DNA from: Enchytraeus crypticus
Lineage: Eukaryota > Annelida > Clitellata > Enchytraeida > Enchytraeidae
Assembly (NCBI GenBank): GCA_905160935.1
Contig: CAJHZI010000208.1
Location: 1,379,501 to 1,443,500, forward strand
DNA length: 64,000 nucleotides
Direction: 5' to 3'
Numbering within the stretch: position 1 is the first letter of the stretch; each line of letters starts with the position of its first letter. A program made the translations under genes and the position numbers. The notes under the pieces are model-generated. The model searched no databases and was not told the DNA's origin. It saw only the letters and a list, made by a program, of their open reading frames with translations. This document shows positions 1 through 9,990 of this stretch, piece after piece.

Positions 1-604
1 CTCCCCCAGTTCTCTTCTGGTCCACCTCCCCCTTACATTTGATTTCCAGTTCACAAGTACCGTCATCCTTAGCACGCCGGTGTCTTGTTCTTCCACCGGC
101 ACCCCACCAGTCATTCACAGAGTCCTGGTGGTGTTCTTGACCTGTCCACACAAGAGCACTGTTGATGGGACGCTTAGGTTTACGACTGGCTTCCAAATTA
201 TTTCTAGACCATTTCTCTCCTGCTTTATGTAAACGGCTGTCACGATTATTTTCTGCTTTTGAATTATGTTCGCTATCAAACTTTGCCTGTGAGTTTTTAT
301 CTTCTACTTCCTCTTTCTTTACAACAAGATAATTAGGATTCAACTGATTGTCATTGTTTGATTGATTTTGATCGGAAATTAATTCAGAGTTTCTTTTGTG
401 ATTTGATGGAACATCAATAGACACGGATGTGTCTGAATGTGAAGTGATCTGCTGACTCCGTTCATCGAAATATTTTACCGGATCTGGACTTTTCGTAGCA
501 TGATCCTCTGGTACCTTTTGCAGACAATCCGCTTTCACGAGACAAATTGAAATTATAGAAAACAGTTTTACAACAGCACTTCTGCAACGTCTAACAGAAG
601 GCAT
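1..604 (-). CDS. Unrecognised, probably secreted protein, 5' part (runs off window)
   Basis: The minus strand is open from the ATG at 604 down to base 1, about 201 codons, and is truncated by the window edge. The same frame has a stop (TAA) upstream near 663, so the ATG is a sensible start. Residues 1-26 look like a signal peptide: a basic start (MPSVRRCR), a hydrophobic core (VVKLFSIISICLV) and a small/polar end. The rest is hydrophilic, rich in Asn, Ser, Lys and Glu and probably disordered until a more structured stretch begins with two Trp (DWWGAGG), a basic patch (RTRHRRAK) and a Cys pair (TCELEIKCKGE). I do not recognise the family. An extracellular or secretory-pathway protein with an N-terminal low-complexity spacer is a reasonable inference. 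The codons look coding and there is no interruption. A splice junction before base 1 cannot be excluded. Confidence 0.55.
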   Translation of the reverse strand, partial: MPSVRRCRSAVVKLFSIISICLVKADCLQKVPEDHATKSPDPVKYFDERSQQITSHSDTSVSIDVPSNHKRNSELISDQNQSNNDNQLNPNYLVVKKEEVEDKNSQAKFDSEHNSKAENNRDSRLHKAGEKWSRNNLEASRKPKRPINSALVWTGQEHHQDSVNDWWGAGGRTRHRRAKDDGTCELEIKCKGEVDQKRTGG

Positions 605-856
605 ATTCCTGTTATGCAGTCGTTTGACTAATCCACAGGATAATCCATGTTTAAACTCTTATTTTGTTGTAGTTATTCCTTCGTGATTCTGAGTAAATAT
701 AATAATATAATAACAGTCTATCTATAGATTCTGAGAGTTCTTCTGTTAAATTTTCGGTATTCAAAAAGATAAGAATCATTCATAATACGAATGTCTACAC
801 GTGTAGGACTCATGTAATTAATGATAGCATAAGCTGAAGCTGATAACATGAAGATA

Positions 857-858
857 GC

Positions 859-903
<45 letters not shown>

Positions 904-970
904 AAGACAGACAGACAATAGAGACGAAAACAGAGAGAGAGAGAAAAGAGAGAGAGAGAGAGAGCGCGCG
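857..970. repeat. (AG)n microsatellite
   Basis: Near-pure AG dinucleotides run from about 857 to 901, with a second AG-rich block to 970. They create spurious Ser/Leu or Arg/Glu reading frames on the two strands that should not be taken as genes. Confidence 0.9.
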
Positions 971-1391
971 AGAGAGAGAAAGGGAGCGTGCATAAAATGC
1001 TCTAATTGCGCATTGGTTAAGAGAATCGTTAACTGAACGGACATGGGGTCGCTGGAATGGTTCATTCACATAACTATTCAGGCCATGAGATATTACTACA
1101 GTTACTTCCAAAGGGCTACACCTTATATATGCGTAATATTGTATTCATTATTTTTACTTTGTTGCAGTATACATGTATACTAGTGTAATAGGTAGGCCTA
1201 TGCACCAATGCTCTCTGAACACAGGGCTTCATTTGAAGCAAATAACGGGATGCCATATTAAGTGCAGCGCGTCTGGCTGCAGCTGTAGCACGCAGAAATA
1301 ACAACAGGCAAAACACCCGCGAATTTCAAATTCAGGCGACTAGTCTTGCAAGTATTTCTGCGGTAAAAGCTAAAAAAGCTAATTTTAACGT

Positions 1392-1502
1392 CATTTTCCT
1401 CACTCGAAAGCGATGTCAGTGACCTGCGAGCCCAGGATTTGAACCCAACACATAGGCCTATGATCCGCGGTCGAATATCTTACCGATATCGCCACTGGCT
1501 CC
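1392..1502 (-). mobile_element. tRNA-derived SINE copy
   Basis: On the minus strand a tRNA-like head (GAGCCAGTGGCGATATCGG, then a B-box-like GGGTTCAAATCC) is followed by the family body ending near GACATCGCTTTCGAGTGAGG. The same head and body recur at about 10,788-10,917 (+), 42,546-42,660 (+), 43,375-43,440 (-), 43,730-43,828 (-) and 63,291-63,390 (+). Partial copies lie at 9,800-9,890, 13,460-13,545 and 29,636-29,720. A diverged relative lies at 1,571-1,690. Confidence 0.75.
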
Positions 1503-1570
1503 AGCCAGTATAGAAGAGAAGTTAATTAGAATACGATTCCAAATTTCTTAAAATAGTTCATCCACGAAAA

Positions 1571-1690
1571 GTTGCGCCGGTAGCATGATGGGCTAAGTTT
1601 CTGACTACGGATTTGTAGGTGCAGGATTCAAATCCAGTTCCGGGCATTTCGTCACTGATACGATTTCGAGACAGGAAATAGACGTTAAAG
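1571..1690 (+). mobile_element. Diverged tRNA-like SINE copy
   Basis: It has a tRNA-like head (GCCGGTAGCATGATGGGC), a B-box-like segment (GATTCAAATCC) and a body (CGTCACTGATACGATTTCGA) related to the SINE at 1,392-1,502. The head differs from that family, so it may be a subfamily founded from another tRNA. Confidence 0.5.
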
Positions 1691-2279
1691 TAAGTCTCAG
1701 TTCTTTAGCAAGTTCAGTTATTTATTACGTCAAAGCTCTTATAACATTGGATGCTAATTTAACGCAGAAAAGTTACTAAATAGGAACAGCTTTTAAACAT
1801 TCACAAGGAGCGGTAACGTAGAACGGAACTAGGGAAATGTTTAAAGCTTCGGAATGCGAATGAAAATTTCTTAAATCCACAAAAGCCTAAATGTTGTTAG
1901 CTGTATATATTATGAAACTTCAGCCTCTCAATACCTAATCTATATGAACATTCAAAGACAAGCAAGAGACTAAGACAGAGTAACGGGCCTCCATTAAGAG
2001 GGCTCGCTCACTTGCTCTGCGTTCAGGCGACTGAACAGAGAGCGGATGGTAAAACTTGCGCTCCGTCAAGATGGCTCCGAAACTTCTTATGCGGTATAAT
2101 TTGTATGATATATGCTGTGTTTGGATCTAATAAACATATTTCTCTCTCTCTTTCTCTCTAGTACATTTTGGAGCCAGCGTCAAGTTGGTTCCGCAACATT
2201 ATCGCATAAACTTAAAAACAATATATAAAATTAAAGCACAATTAGAGCTATCTATCTATCAATCTATCTATCTTTCTCT

Positions 2280-2308
2280 CCCCCTATGCACCTCTCTCTC
2301 TCAATCAA

Positions 2309-2353
<45 letters not shown>

Positions 2354-2355
2354 GA
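2280..2355. repeat. (CT)n microsatellite
   Basis: The CT-rich run adjoins at about 2,360-2,450 a diverged piece of the dispersed element that elsewhere carries an AG tail (30,425-30,575). It probably arose from that tail. Confidence 0.7.
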
Positions 2356-2764
2356 TTATTGCACACGTAGCGGTTCTAAGATACATATTTCGACTAGTAC
2401 TTTGCGTTATGTGCTCTTTAAAGAGACACACCCCGTTCATCAACCAACGCGCTGGTTAAGTCAAGAATGTAATAATTTATGTTTTAACCAACCCTATTAG
2501 AGCGTTTAGCTTGCATCAATACTATTCTTCTTTACTATTTCCGAAAGCCTCTTTTGCCTGTGTAATTCTACATTTTTCAGTATATTCTATAATTGTAAGT
2601 TAAAATCAAACAAACATTAATATGTTAAATCTGAAAGGCGGTTTAATCTAATGAGACGTAACCAGTTTACTAAATCGGTAAATTAACATAACTACTTTAC
2701 TTAACAGGTAAATTAACATAAAAATACATTACCATTAAATTAATCGGGTCTACAAACGTGTAAC

Positions 2765-2835
2765 CGGTCGGGGGTTTCCCCTCGTCGGAGGCTGCCCCGC
2801 GTCGGGGGCTGCTCCGCGTCGGGGGCTGGGCAGCT
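2765..2835. repeat. GC-rich minisatellite, about 20-bp unit
   Basis: Three to four imperfect copies of a unit like CGTCGGGGGCTGCTCCG sit in strongly AT-rich sequence. No coding frame is evident. Confidence 0.75.
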
Positions 2836-4084
2836 GTCATTTAGTCATTTCATTGAAAGATTGAACTTTCAATCATACGGGTAGAATGTTTATTAGCTTT
2901 CTCAATATTCATTCAAATTATATTTTATTTCCTTGAAATATTGGTTAGAGAAACGGGCATAGCCCATCAATAGGTAAAGAAATTGTTATCAATGAAATGC
3001 CAATGATGTGATCTTTTCAAAGAAGTACCAAATTTTTTTATAAAATACAATGAGCAGTCAGACTGAGTAATCGATTGATAGCCTACATATGAAAACAAAA
3101 CACAGCAAAATTAAATAATTATACAACACTCACAAATAATATCAAGTAGATAATATCTCCGCAATACAAATATAACAAACATTTAGCATGTATTCAAAGA
3201 GTCCGCTTCAGGAACAATATGTTGCGAGTTCAAAACTAGGATAAGGTAAAAACATTTAGAAAATATCCATAACAACCACGGATAGCAAAGTGAAGGACCA
3301 TATTCATCCTAATTCATTTTCTAGTAAATTTATTCAGAATAAATGACATTTAAACTAAAATCACCGAAATATATGTATCTATACACAAATATAAATTTCC
3401 GACGGTTAGATTAATAACAAGCTTGATTAATCAGTTAGATTTCAGCTAGTTTGAGAAGGTCTCCTTGAATTATAAAAATGTGCCAATTCATACATTAAAA
3501 TCAAACAAATAATCGATAGAATTTAGTCATATTGACTATATTGCTAAAAATAAAGCAATATAGTCCACATACTCGATGTTGGCACTAAAATATATTGATG
3601 AAAATAAACACCAGTACAGCCCGCCTTAATGCAGGCTTGTGAAAACTGAGAGAGTACCAACAAAATGAAACACAAATTAAATTGTATTAAACAAACGGTC
3701 TTAGAAGAATCGTAAATATTCGATATTAGAGTTACATTACAAACGAAACAGCGCTGGAAAGGTATGAACAAAGAAAATTAGCTGAAATAGTTTACGAGAG
3801 AAGGTTGAGATTCTAGAGACACTTCTTTAGAATGTCTGAAGATAAATAGGGTCAATGTAAAGAACGCAATCATCAGGGACCCACGGCAAGGAAAACGGAA
3901 GAGAGGAAGACCTAGGATTACTTGGATCAGCGCAAAACCAATATTGACTTAGAAACAAAGAATATCTATAAAAAACATCTCAACATAGCATATCTCATGG
4001 TAAGAAGCTAGGACAATTGCTAATGATTTAAATGAATGGAGGAATGTTACTAACCTATATTCTCTTCAGAACAAAAGAAATAGA

Positions 4085-4320
4085 TGATGATGATATTGTT
4101 AACATTATCATCACCTTGAATCACAGTTCAACTAAGGTCAGGCTACGAATAGACCTTCTTTTCCATTCGTTCTAGAAATTCTGTAGCAATTTCTGGAGAC
4201 CAACCGAATGCCCTTCTTGACATTGATTTGGAGCTTGGTGCTTTGTCACATTTTACGACACGTGCAGTTCACGGTCGGTCTATTCTTCAGCAAGCAACCC
4301 GGACAAATCATGAGTAGATA
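4085..4320 (-). mobile_element. Dispersed GAT-tailed SINE ('SINE-A') copy
   Basis: In sense orientation the family begins near CCGGGTTGCTGAAGAATAGA, passes a conserved GCATTCGGTTGGTGAGCGCC segment, continues through CCTGGTTAAACTGGGATTCA and ends in (GAT)n. Other copies: 22,635-22,800 (+), 23,826-24,005 (-), 25,313-25,480 (-), 40,575-40,855 (-), 42,310-42,530 (+), 42,697-42,850 (-), 48,780-48,860 (+) and 61,395-62,030 (-, interrupted). Head or tail fragments lie near 8,165-8,215, 25,595-25,660, 34,650-34,760 and 47,960-48,030. This copy is diverged. Confidence 0.65.
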
Positions 4321-4527
4321 TTGTTAACAGATATGAAATTACACGATAAAATATGAAATTATTAACTTTAGAACAAGCGAATATAAAATCAGAACAGCAC
4401 AGTATACAAAGATTAATTGAAAATGTATAATACATACAAATCGTAAATATTGACATTGAAGCGATAAATATATACACACACACATATACATACAAATATA
4501 TATATAATATGTATATATATGTATACG

Positions 4528-4575
<48 letters not shown>

Positions 4576-4592
4576 GTATATATATATATATA

Positions 4593-5425
4593 CACTGTGT
4601 TTTTTATAACTGATACCCCAAATTGTTTTAACAATAAAGTCGTAAGAAGTTGACCGATGTTCTTGAAATTTGCAACACTTGACCAGCAGCCAATTCTACA
4701 AAACATAGAAAAATTTTGTTTGAATATCTTTAATAGCGTGAAAGTTATAGGTTCGCTAATATGAGTGAGGTCAGATAAGAAATTTCCAATACAGGATTAG
4801 GGGCGAGTTACTTTTAGCGTACATTATCTCTATAAAAATACCAGCTAACACGCAATATAAAATTTCTGCTAAAGCTATTTTGAAGAACAATCATTTCTTT
4901 TCAAAACAACGCAAAATACGTGCTGATATGTTCTTAAATGACAAAGTTTTTGAACTTTTTATGCATGCATTGCATGAAGAGAATAAACGAAGAAGAGGAC
5001 GCCGCTGCAGTGGCTGCGGTGATAGCAGTTGTACCCAGACATGCTCTGCATGCATTAAAAGTTCAATAACTTTGTCAATTAAGAACATATCAGCACGTAT
5101 TTTACGTCGTTTCGAAAAGAAATGATTGCTCTTCAAAATAGCATTAGCAGAAATTTTATATTGCGTGTTAGCTAGTATTTTTATAGAGATAATCTACGCT
5201 AAAAGTAACACGCCCGTAATCCTGTATTGGAAATTTCTTATCTGACCCCACTCATATTCGCGAAACTATAACTTTCACGTTATTAAAGATATTCAAACGA
5301 AATTTCTGTATATTTTGTAGAATTGGCTGCTGGTCAAGTACTGTAAATTTCAAGAACATCGGTCAACTTCTTACGACTTTATTGTTAAAACAATTTGGGG
5401 TATCAGTTATAAAAAACACAGTGCA
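4593..5425. mobile_element. Palindromic foldback element (mariner-type MITE with very long arms)
   Basis: Two arms of about 385 bp (4,593-4,978 and 5,040-5,425) are inverted copies with few mismatches, around a centre of about 60 bp containing GCCGCTGCAGTGGCTGCGG. Both ends begin CACTGTGTTTTTTATAACTG and meet TA microsatellites, consistent with a TA target site. The open frames on the two strands (81 codons each) are mirror images produced by the palindrome, so I call no gene. The family assignment (Tc1/mariner-like MITE) rests on the TA flanks and ends only. Confidence 0.8.
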
Positions 5426-5429
5426 TATA

Positions 5430-5457
5430 ATATTATATATATATATAATTATATATA

Positions 5458-5520
<63 letters not shown>

Positions 5521-5565
5521 ATATATATACTTCACTATATATATATACATACATGTATATATGTA

Positions 5566-5620
<55 letters not shown>
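5430..5620. repeat. Long (TA)n microsatellite
   Basis: TA/ATAC-rich repeats fill the gap between the palindrome and the mariner. Both elements insert at TA, which makes this a natural landing site. Confidence 0.9.
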
Positions 5621-5621
<1 letters not shown>

Positions 5622-6607
5622 CAGGGTGCGCATTAAAAAATATCCTCCTAGCACAATTACGATAGCCTAGTCAATTCTTAATATTTCGCCTTGAAATTTT
5701 AAAGTTCTCTTGTCGAGGAATTTAGCCACAAGCTGACCAAATTTTGTAAAAATATTTTTTAAGGGAACCTGAGTTATCGAAGTTTTGCGAAAAAATTGAT
5801 TTTTTTCATTTAACACGCAACGTAAAACGCCAATTAGAATCAATTCCTTTTTGAAAATGTGCTGACCCTGAAAAAGGCCGTTAGATGATGACGACTCTGA
5901 TATTGTGCTACAATGTATTACACTAACACTATTCTGCCGAAACTGATTGAAGACTGCAACAAGTTAAAGTCAAATGATTTAATTTTTCAACAGGACGGCG
6001 CGCCGGCTCACACTTCACGTCTTGCGCAATACTTTCTTGTACAATACAGGCCAGATTTCATAAAAATGGATGATTGGCCTCCTAATTCTCCAGATTTTAA
6101 TCCACCTGATTCTTTGTCTGGGGACACATGTTGGAAAAGTATCGTGCTTTCAAGCCCAAACCCAGGAACACAATGGAATTAAAGGCTGTTCTTCAAGAGA
6201 TCTGGAAAGACCTACCACAGCAGTCCAGTGACAGCGCAATTTTATCTGTAAGAGAAGACTTTTGGCCGGCGCTAAAGCCCAGGGCGTTCTTTGAGCACAC
6301 ATTGCATTAATACACATTGCAGCACAATATCAGAGTCGTCATCATCTAACGGCCTTTTTCATGGTCAGCACATTTTCAAAAAGGAATTGATTCTAATTGA
6401 CGTTTTACGTTACATGTTAAATGAAAAAATCAATTTTTTCGCAAAACTTGGATAACTCCGGTTCCCTTAAAAATATTTTTACAAAATTTGGTCAGCTTGT
6501 GGCTAAACTCCTCCACAAGAGAACCTTAAAATTTCAAGGCGAAATATCAATAATTGGCTAAGCTATCATAATTGTGCTAGGAGGATATTTTTTTAATGCG
6601 CACCCTG
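5622..6607 (+). mobile_element. Mariner-type element with ~288-bp terminal inverted repeats
   Basis: The ends are CAGGGTGCGCATT and its inverse, flanked by TA. The left arm (5,622-5,909) and right arm (6,321-6,607) are inverted copies to within a few per cent, unusually long for a mariner. The interior of about 410 bp is a transposase remnant. The element looks internally deleted and could move only with help from an intact relative. Confidence 0.85.
5913..6310 (+). pseudogene. Tc1/mariner transposase remnant
   Basis: The first part reads with the family motif FQQDGAPAHTS (second catalytic Asp region), then WPPNSPDFNP (the start of the third). The frame shifts near 6,090-6,130, and the C-terminal part continues in another frame (EKYRAFKPKPRNT, then ELKAVLQEIW). 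The N-terminal DNA-binding region and the first catalytic Asp are absent, so the protein is not functional. Confidence 0.8.
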
Positions 6608-7267
6608 TATATATCTGTAGACCTATAGCAATAATTAAAACCACTTTAATCACTACTTTGCAACGAATCTCAACCAAAAACTGGACATAAAGTAATACTC
6701 TATAAAAATACACTTTCACAATCAACAGAGAGCATTTGTTCAAAAATATCACTAAATCTTGATTAAAAAATTGCAAATCCGATCAAAATCATGATCAAAG
6801 TGAAGTTTAGTCAAAAAGATGCAAGTGTCGCATAGCAAAACAGAAAAGTACAAGTATTATAATTGTATTGCTGAAACACAGATAATAAAATATTCCTACC
6901 ACAGCAACATCCTGTGGTAGGAATATTTGAAGCTATAATTAAACAATGTTTTCAGAGATTTGTTTTAAAGAAAATATGTCTCACGATTTAAATCATTTCG
7001 AGAAAATATAGATGACACATTAGTTTCACAAATAATTTATGATTCATGGAATGATTGATAAAAGAATGAAATTAAGCAAATTCTTGTCCACAAATTCTTA
7101 TTATTTTGAATATAATTTAGCAAACCTATTACATACATATTAATACATACTAATTCTCGTTATTTATTCAAATTCAAAAAGTGTTCCTGGAATTTTTGTT
7201 AAATTTTATTTCATTTAAATGTTTATTTCTGTTTGCATTTGTCAGTAATTTGGTGTTGATGCTGAAA

Positions 7268-7268
7268 T

Positions 7269-7342
<74 letters not shown>
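7268..7342. repeat. (CA)n(TA)n compound microsatellite
   Basis: A run of CA dinucleotides passes directly into TA dinucleotides. Confidence 0.9.
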
Positions 7343-7344
<2 letters not shown>

Positions 7345-7654
7345 AAAAATCAGCAGTGAAAAGTTGAACATCAATCTGCAATGAAAGCAACGGCATCGAA
7401 TTTACGAATAATTAAATATTATAGTGAAAATATTATATTTATTACTTTTAATATCATATGCTTAGTTCGCTTAAAGGCTGTTTTGTTTATTTTCAATTAC
7501 AGGTTCCAACGAGTGTCCGCTATTACCTCCCTGATGCTCGTGCGGGATTAGAATCCAAGAGAGTTCGAGGCACCACGGGATCGATACGTTAAAATTAATG
7601 AAATTATCTGACGCCCTACATATTTAAATATTGGGATATTCTAATCAGTTCAAA

Positions 7655-7702
7655 TCTAAGCTCAAATCTAAGCTCAAATCTAAGCTCAAATCTAAGTTCC
7701 AT
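7655..7702. repeat. 12-bp tandem repeat
   Basis: The unit CTCAAATCTAAG occurs about four times with almost no divergence. Confidence 0.85.
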
Positions 7703-9239
7703 ACGCCGATAAATATGAAGTGATACTGTAAAATCAACATAACTCAATACAAGTGGGTAAAAACTTGAAGTACAAAAATCTTCGAAGTGTAAATAAAATA
7801 TGATACGGAATATTTCTGGCGATAACGCTAGAATAAAGATAAATTAGACCAATATAAAATACAAAAATCGACGTAAGCGATTAAGGATTAATTTAATCAG
7901 TAGAATTCAGAACAAGAAATAAGTGGAACTAAATGCGTTAAATCCAGACGTCTCTCTAGCGTTCTGATAAGAGGCAGTTCCAAGATACATGTTCCTACTG
8001 AGCGTTTTCTTTCACGCTACATAAAGAGCACTCCATGGAATAACAAGTTAATCCCATCACAAAAGGATTTATCTACACTATAATGTAGGCTAGAGTTGGG
8101 AAATGTGGCTTCTGGGGAAGTTTCCTTCTGTCATTTCCTAAGTTCCTTCTTAGTCGATTTTAATTACACGTAAAGTTAACAGTTGGTCTATTCTTCAGTG
8201 TCCTTGACACAACACGGGAATTTATAAATAGATTAAATAAAAAAATTATCACTACCAAAGAATTTCCGACATTATAAAAGAGATTGCCGAGAAAAGATGC
8301 AGTTGTCAGAAAAACTGTTAATTTCAGAGGCACTAATAAGTTTAGTATAGTATAGGGATTGCGTAAAAATCCCTCTCTATATTTCTCAATGTACTGCCTA
8401 GAGCCTGTCCATAACATATTCCTTCAATTAATTCAACTCATCCCGAATTCATTTCACTTCGACAGACTACATGTATATTAAATTATCAATTATTAATTAA
8501 TTAACTATTTGATTCATGATTAAATATATCATCAAAAAACTTATATGATCAATTATCTCAGTCTTTCTCTAAGCCTTTTCCCTTGTCTTCTTAATTATAC
8601 CAGCTTTCATCAATCCATTCCTCTTTTGACATTTACAAAAAAAAAACAAATTCTTGTGCAACGGGTTGCAATTTAATTAAGCATTAAGCATTATTATCTG
8701 AAGTGCTAATACCTCGAATTTTTAAACTATTTTAGTTATTTAAAATTAAATTGTTTAGAGCAAATTACGAACGTCGAAATGCCATGACATAAAATGCAAT
8801 ACACAAATACAGCAGTATGGGATTCAAGCAATATGAAATGTAAAGAAAACCACTGGAATTGATAATATTAGCGATTAAATAATATTTCAATAGAGACTTC
8901 AATGTTACTAAGTAGAATATGACTTTACTAGCATCAGTTCTTCTATCTCGTTCAATCAGTCACTGTGCAAATAAATAGTAGAATAAAAAGTATCTTAAAA
9001 AGTAAAGTAAAAGTAAAAAGTCATAAAAAGAAATAATAAAGAGATAAAAAACATCATGCTCTATACACCTTTACGTCACTCTGCATGAAATTATTTATTA
9101 TTAAGTTAACGTTTTCTAATTATTACAAGCTAATTAAGCAAAGCGTTCTTAATCTACAATGTTTAACTACATGTTTGAAGAAAGCATAAAAAACTACCAT
9201 GTTCAATGTCGTCAATTTTGTAACCGTCAGCATTCGTCC

Positions 9240-9530
9240 TGGATACGAGTGACGCCACTGGATATAATTGTTTTTACTGAATATGGATGACGTCACTAGA
9301 TACTGTTGACGTCACTGGATATGATTGATGTTACTGGATATGGATGACGTCACTAGATACTGGTGACGTCACTGCATTTAAGTGACTTCACTGGGTACTG
9401 GTAACTTTACTAGATATGAGTGACGTCGCTGAATATTGGTGACGTCACTGGATATGAGTGACGTGGCTGGATGTGTGACGTCACTAAATATGTGTGACGT
9501 CACTGAATATGTATGACGTCTTCTAGCAAA
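9240..9530. repeat. Minisatellite made of TGACGTCA-containing units
   Basis: About fifteen imperfect units of 17-25 bp follow the pattern GTGACGTCACTGGATATGA. Seven contain the perfect palindrome TGACGTCA (9,288, 9,307, 9,345, 9,364, 9,440, 9,476 and 9,495) and others carry one mismatch. TGACGTCA is the classical CRE bound by CREB/ATF bZIP proteins. The array lies just beyond the probable 3' end of CNKSR. Whether it binds anything is inference. Confidence 0.8.
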
Positions 9531-9613
9531 GTAATCAAGTGCTGTGAGAAGATGATTTGTCGCTTTTAAGAAGATTTGAGTGCCCCTCTTAATTTTTATT
9601 TTCTAAGCGTAAT

Positions 9614-9619
9614 TTTATT
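9614..9619 (-). terminator. Possible CNKSR poly(A) signal (AATAAA)
   Basis: AATAAA reads on the minus strand about 370 nt beyond the proposed CNKSR stop codon. In AT-rich DNA this motif also arises by chance. Confidence 0.35.
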
Positions 9620-9990
9620 TCTTTGGAATAGAACTTGGCTAGAACAATGAGTATATGCTATAAATCTAACATTTAATTCAATTATTTAAATTAATAAAAT
9701 GAATATAAATTATAATATTTTAAAAGAATCTTCAAGTTGTATTTGACGAGCACTCGATACAATATAATTTGTAATAAATAATATAATATATAATATAATA
9801 TAGTATGTGCAGGGTTCAAATCCTGGGCTCGTCCGTCACTGACATCGCTTTCGAGGAAACTGACGTTAAACGTAGCTTAACCAGCTTTTAAAAATATAAT
9901 CGAGGACTATTAGCAAACCACTGTGTGCTGAGAATGACTGCATTATAGAATGTTCTAGGACTAAAAGCAACAACAACATCTCGAAGCAGA

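Larger units (their letters stand above)
605..9240. other. Repeat-rich spacer between the left-edge gene and CNKSR
   Basis: No exon could be supported here. The stretch holds an (AG)n tract (857-970), tRNA-like SINE copies (about 1,392-1,502 and 1,571-1,690), a CT-rich run (2,280-2,355), a GC-rich minisatellite (2,765-2,835), a SINE near 4,085-4,320, the palindrome at 4,593-5,425, a long TA run (5,430-5,620), a mariner (5,622-6,607), a CA/TA microsatellite (7,268-7,342) and a 12-bp repeat (7,655-7,702). The rest is AT-rich with nothing recognisable. Confidence 0.7.

Noticed and set aside
718-1111. Open frames rich in Ser-Leu or Arg-Glu
   Set aside because: They are translations of the AG microsatellite and have no other content.
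4280-5636. Several Tyr-Ile-rich frames and the two 81-codon mirror frames
   Set aside because: The first are TA microsatellites. The second pair exists only because the region is a palindrome.
7512-7593. Exon-like plus-strand stretch after TTCAATTACAG, ending in TAA
   Set aside because: There is a good acceptor and 27 open codons, but no recognisable protein and no partner exon on that strand.
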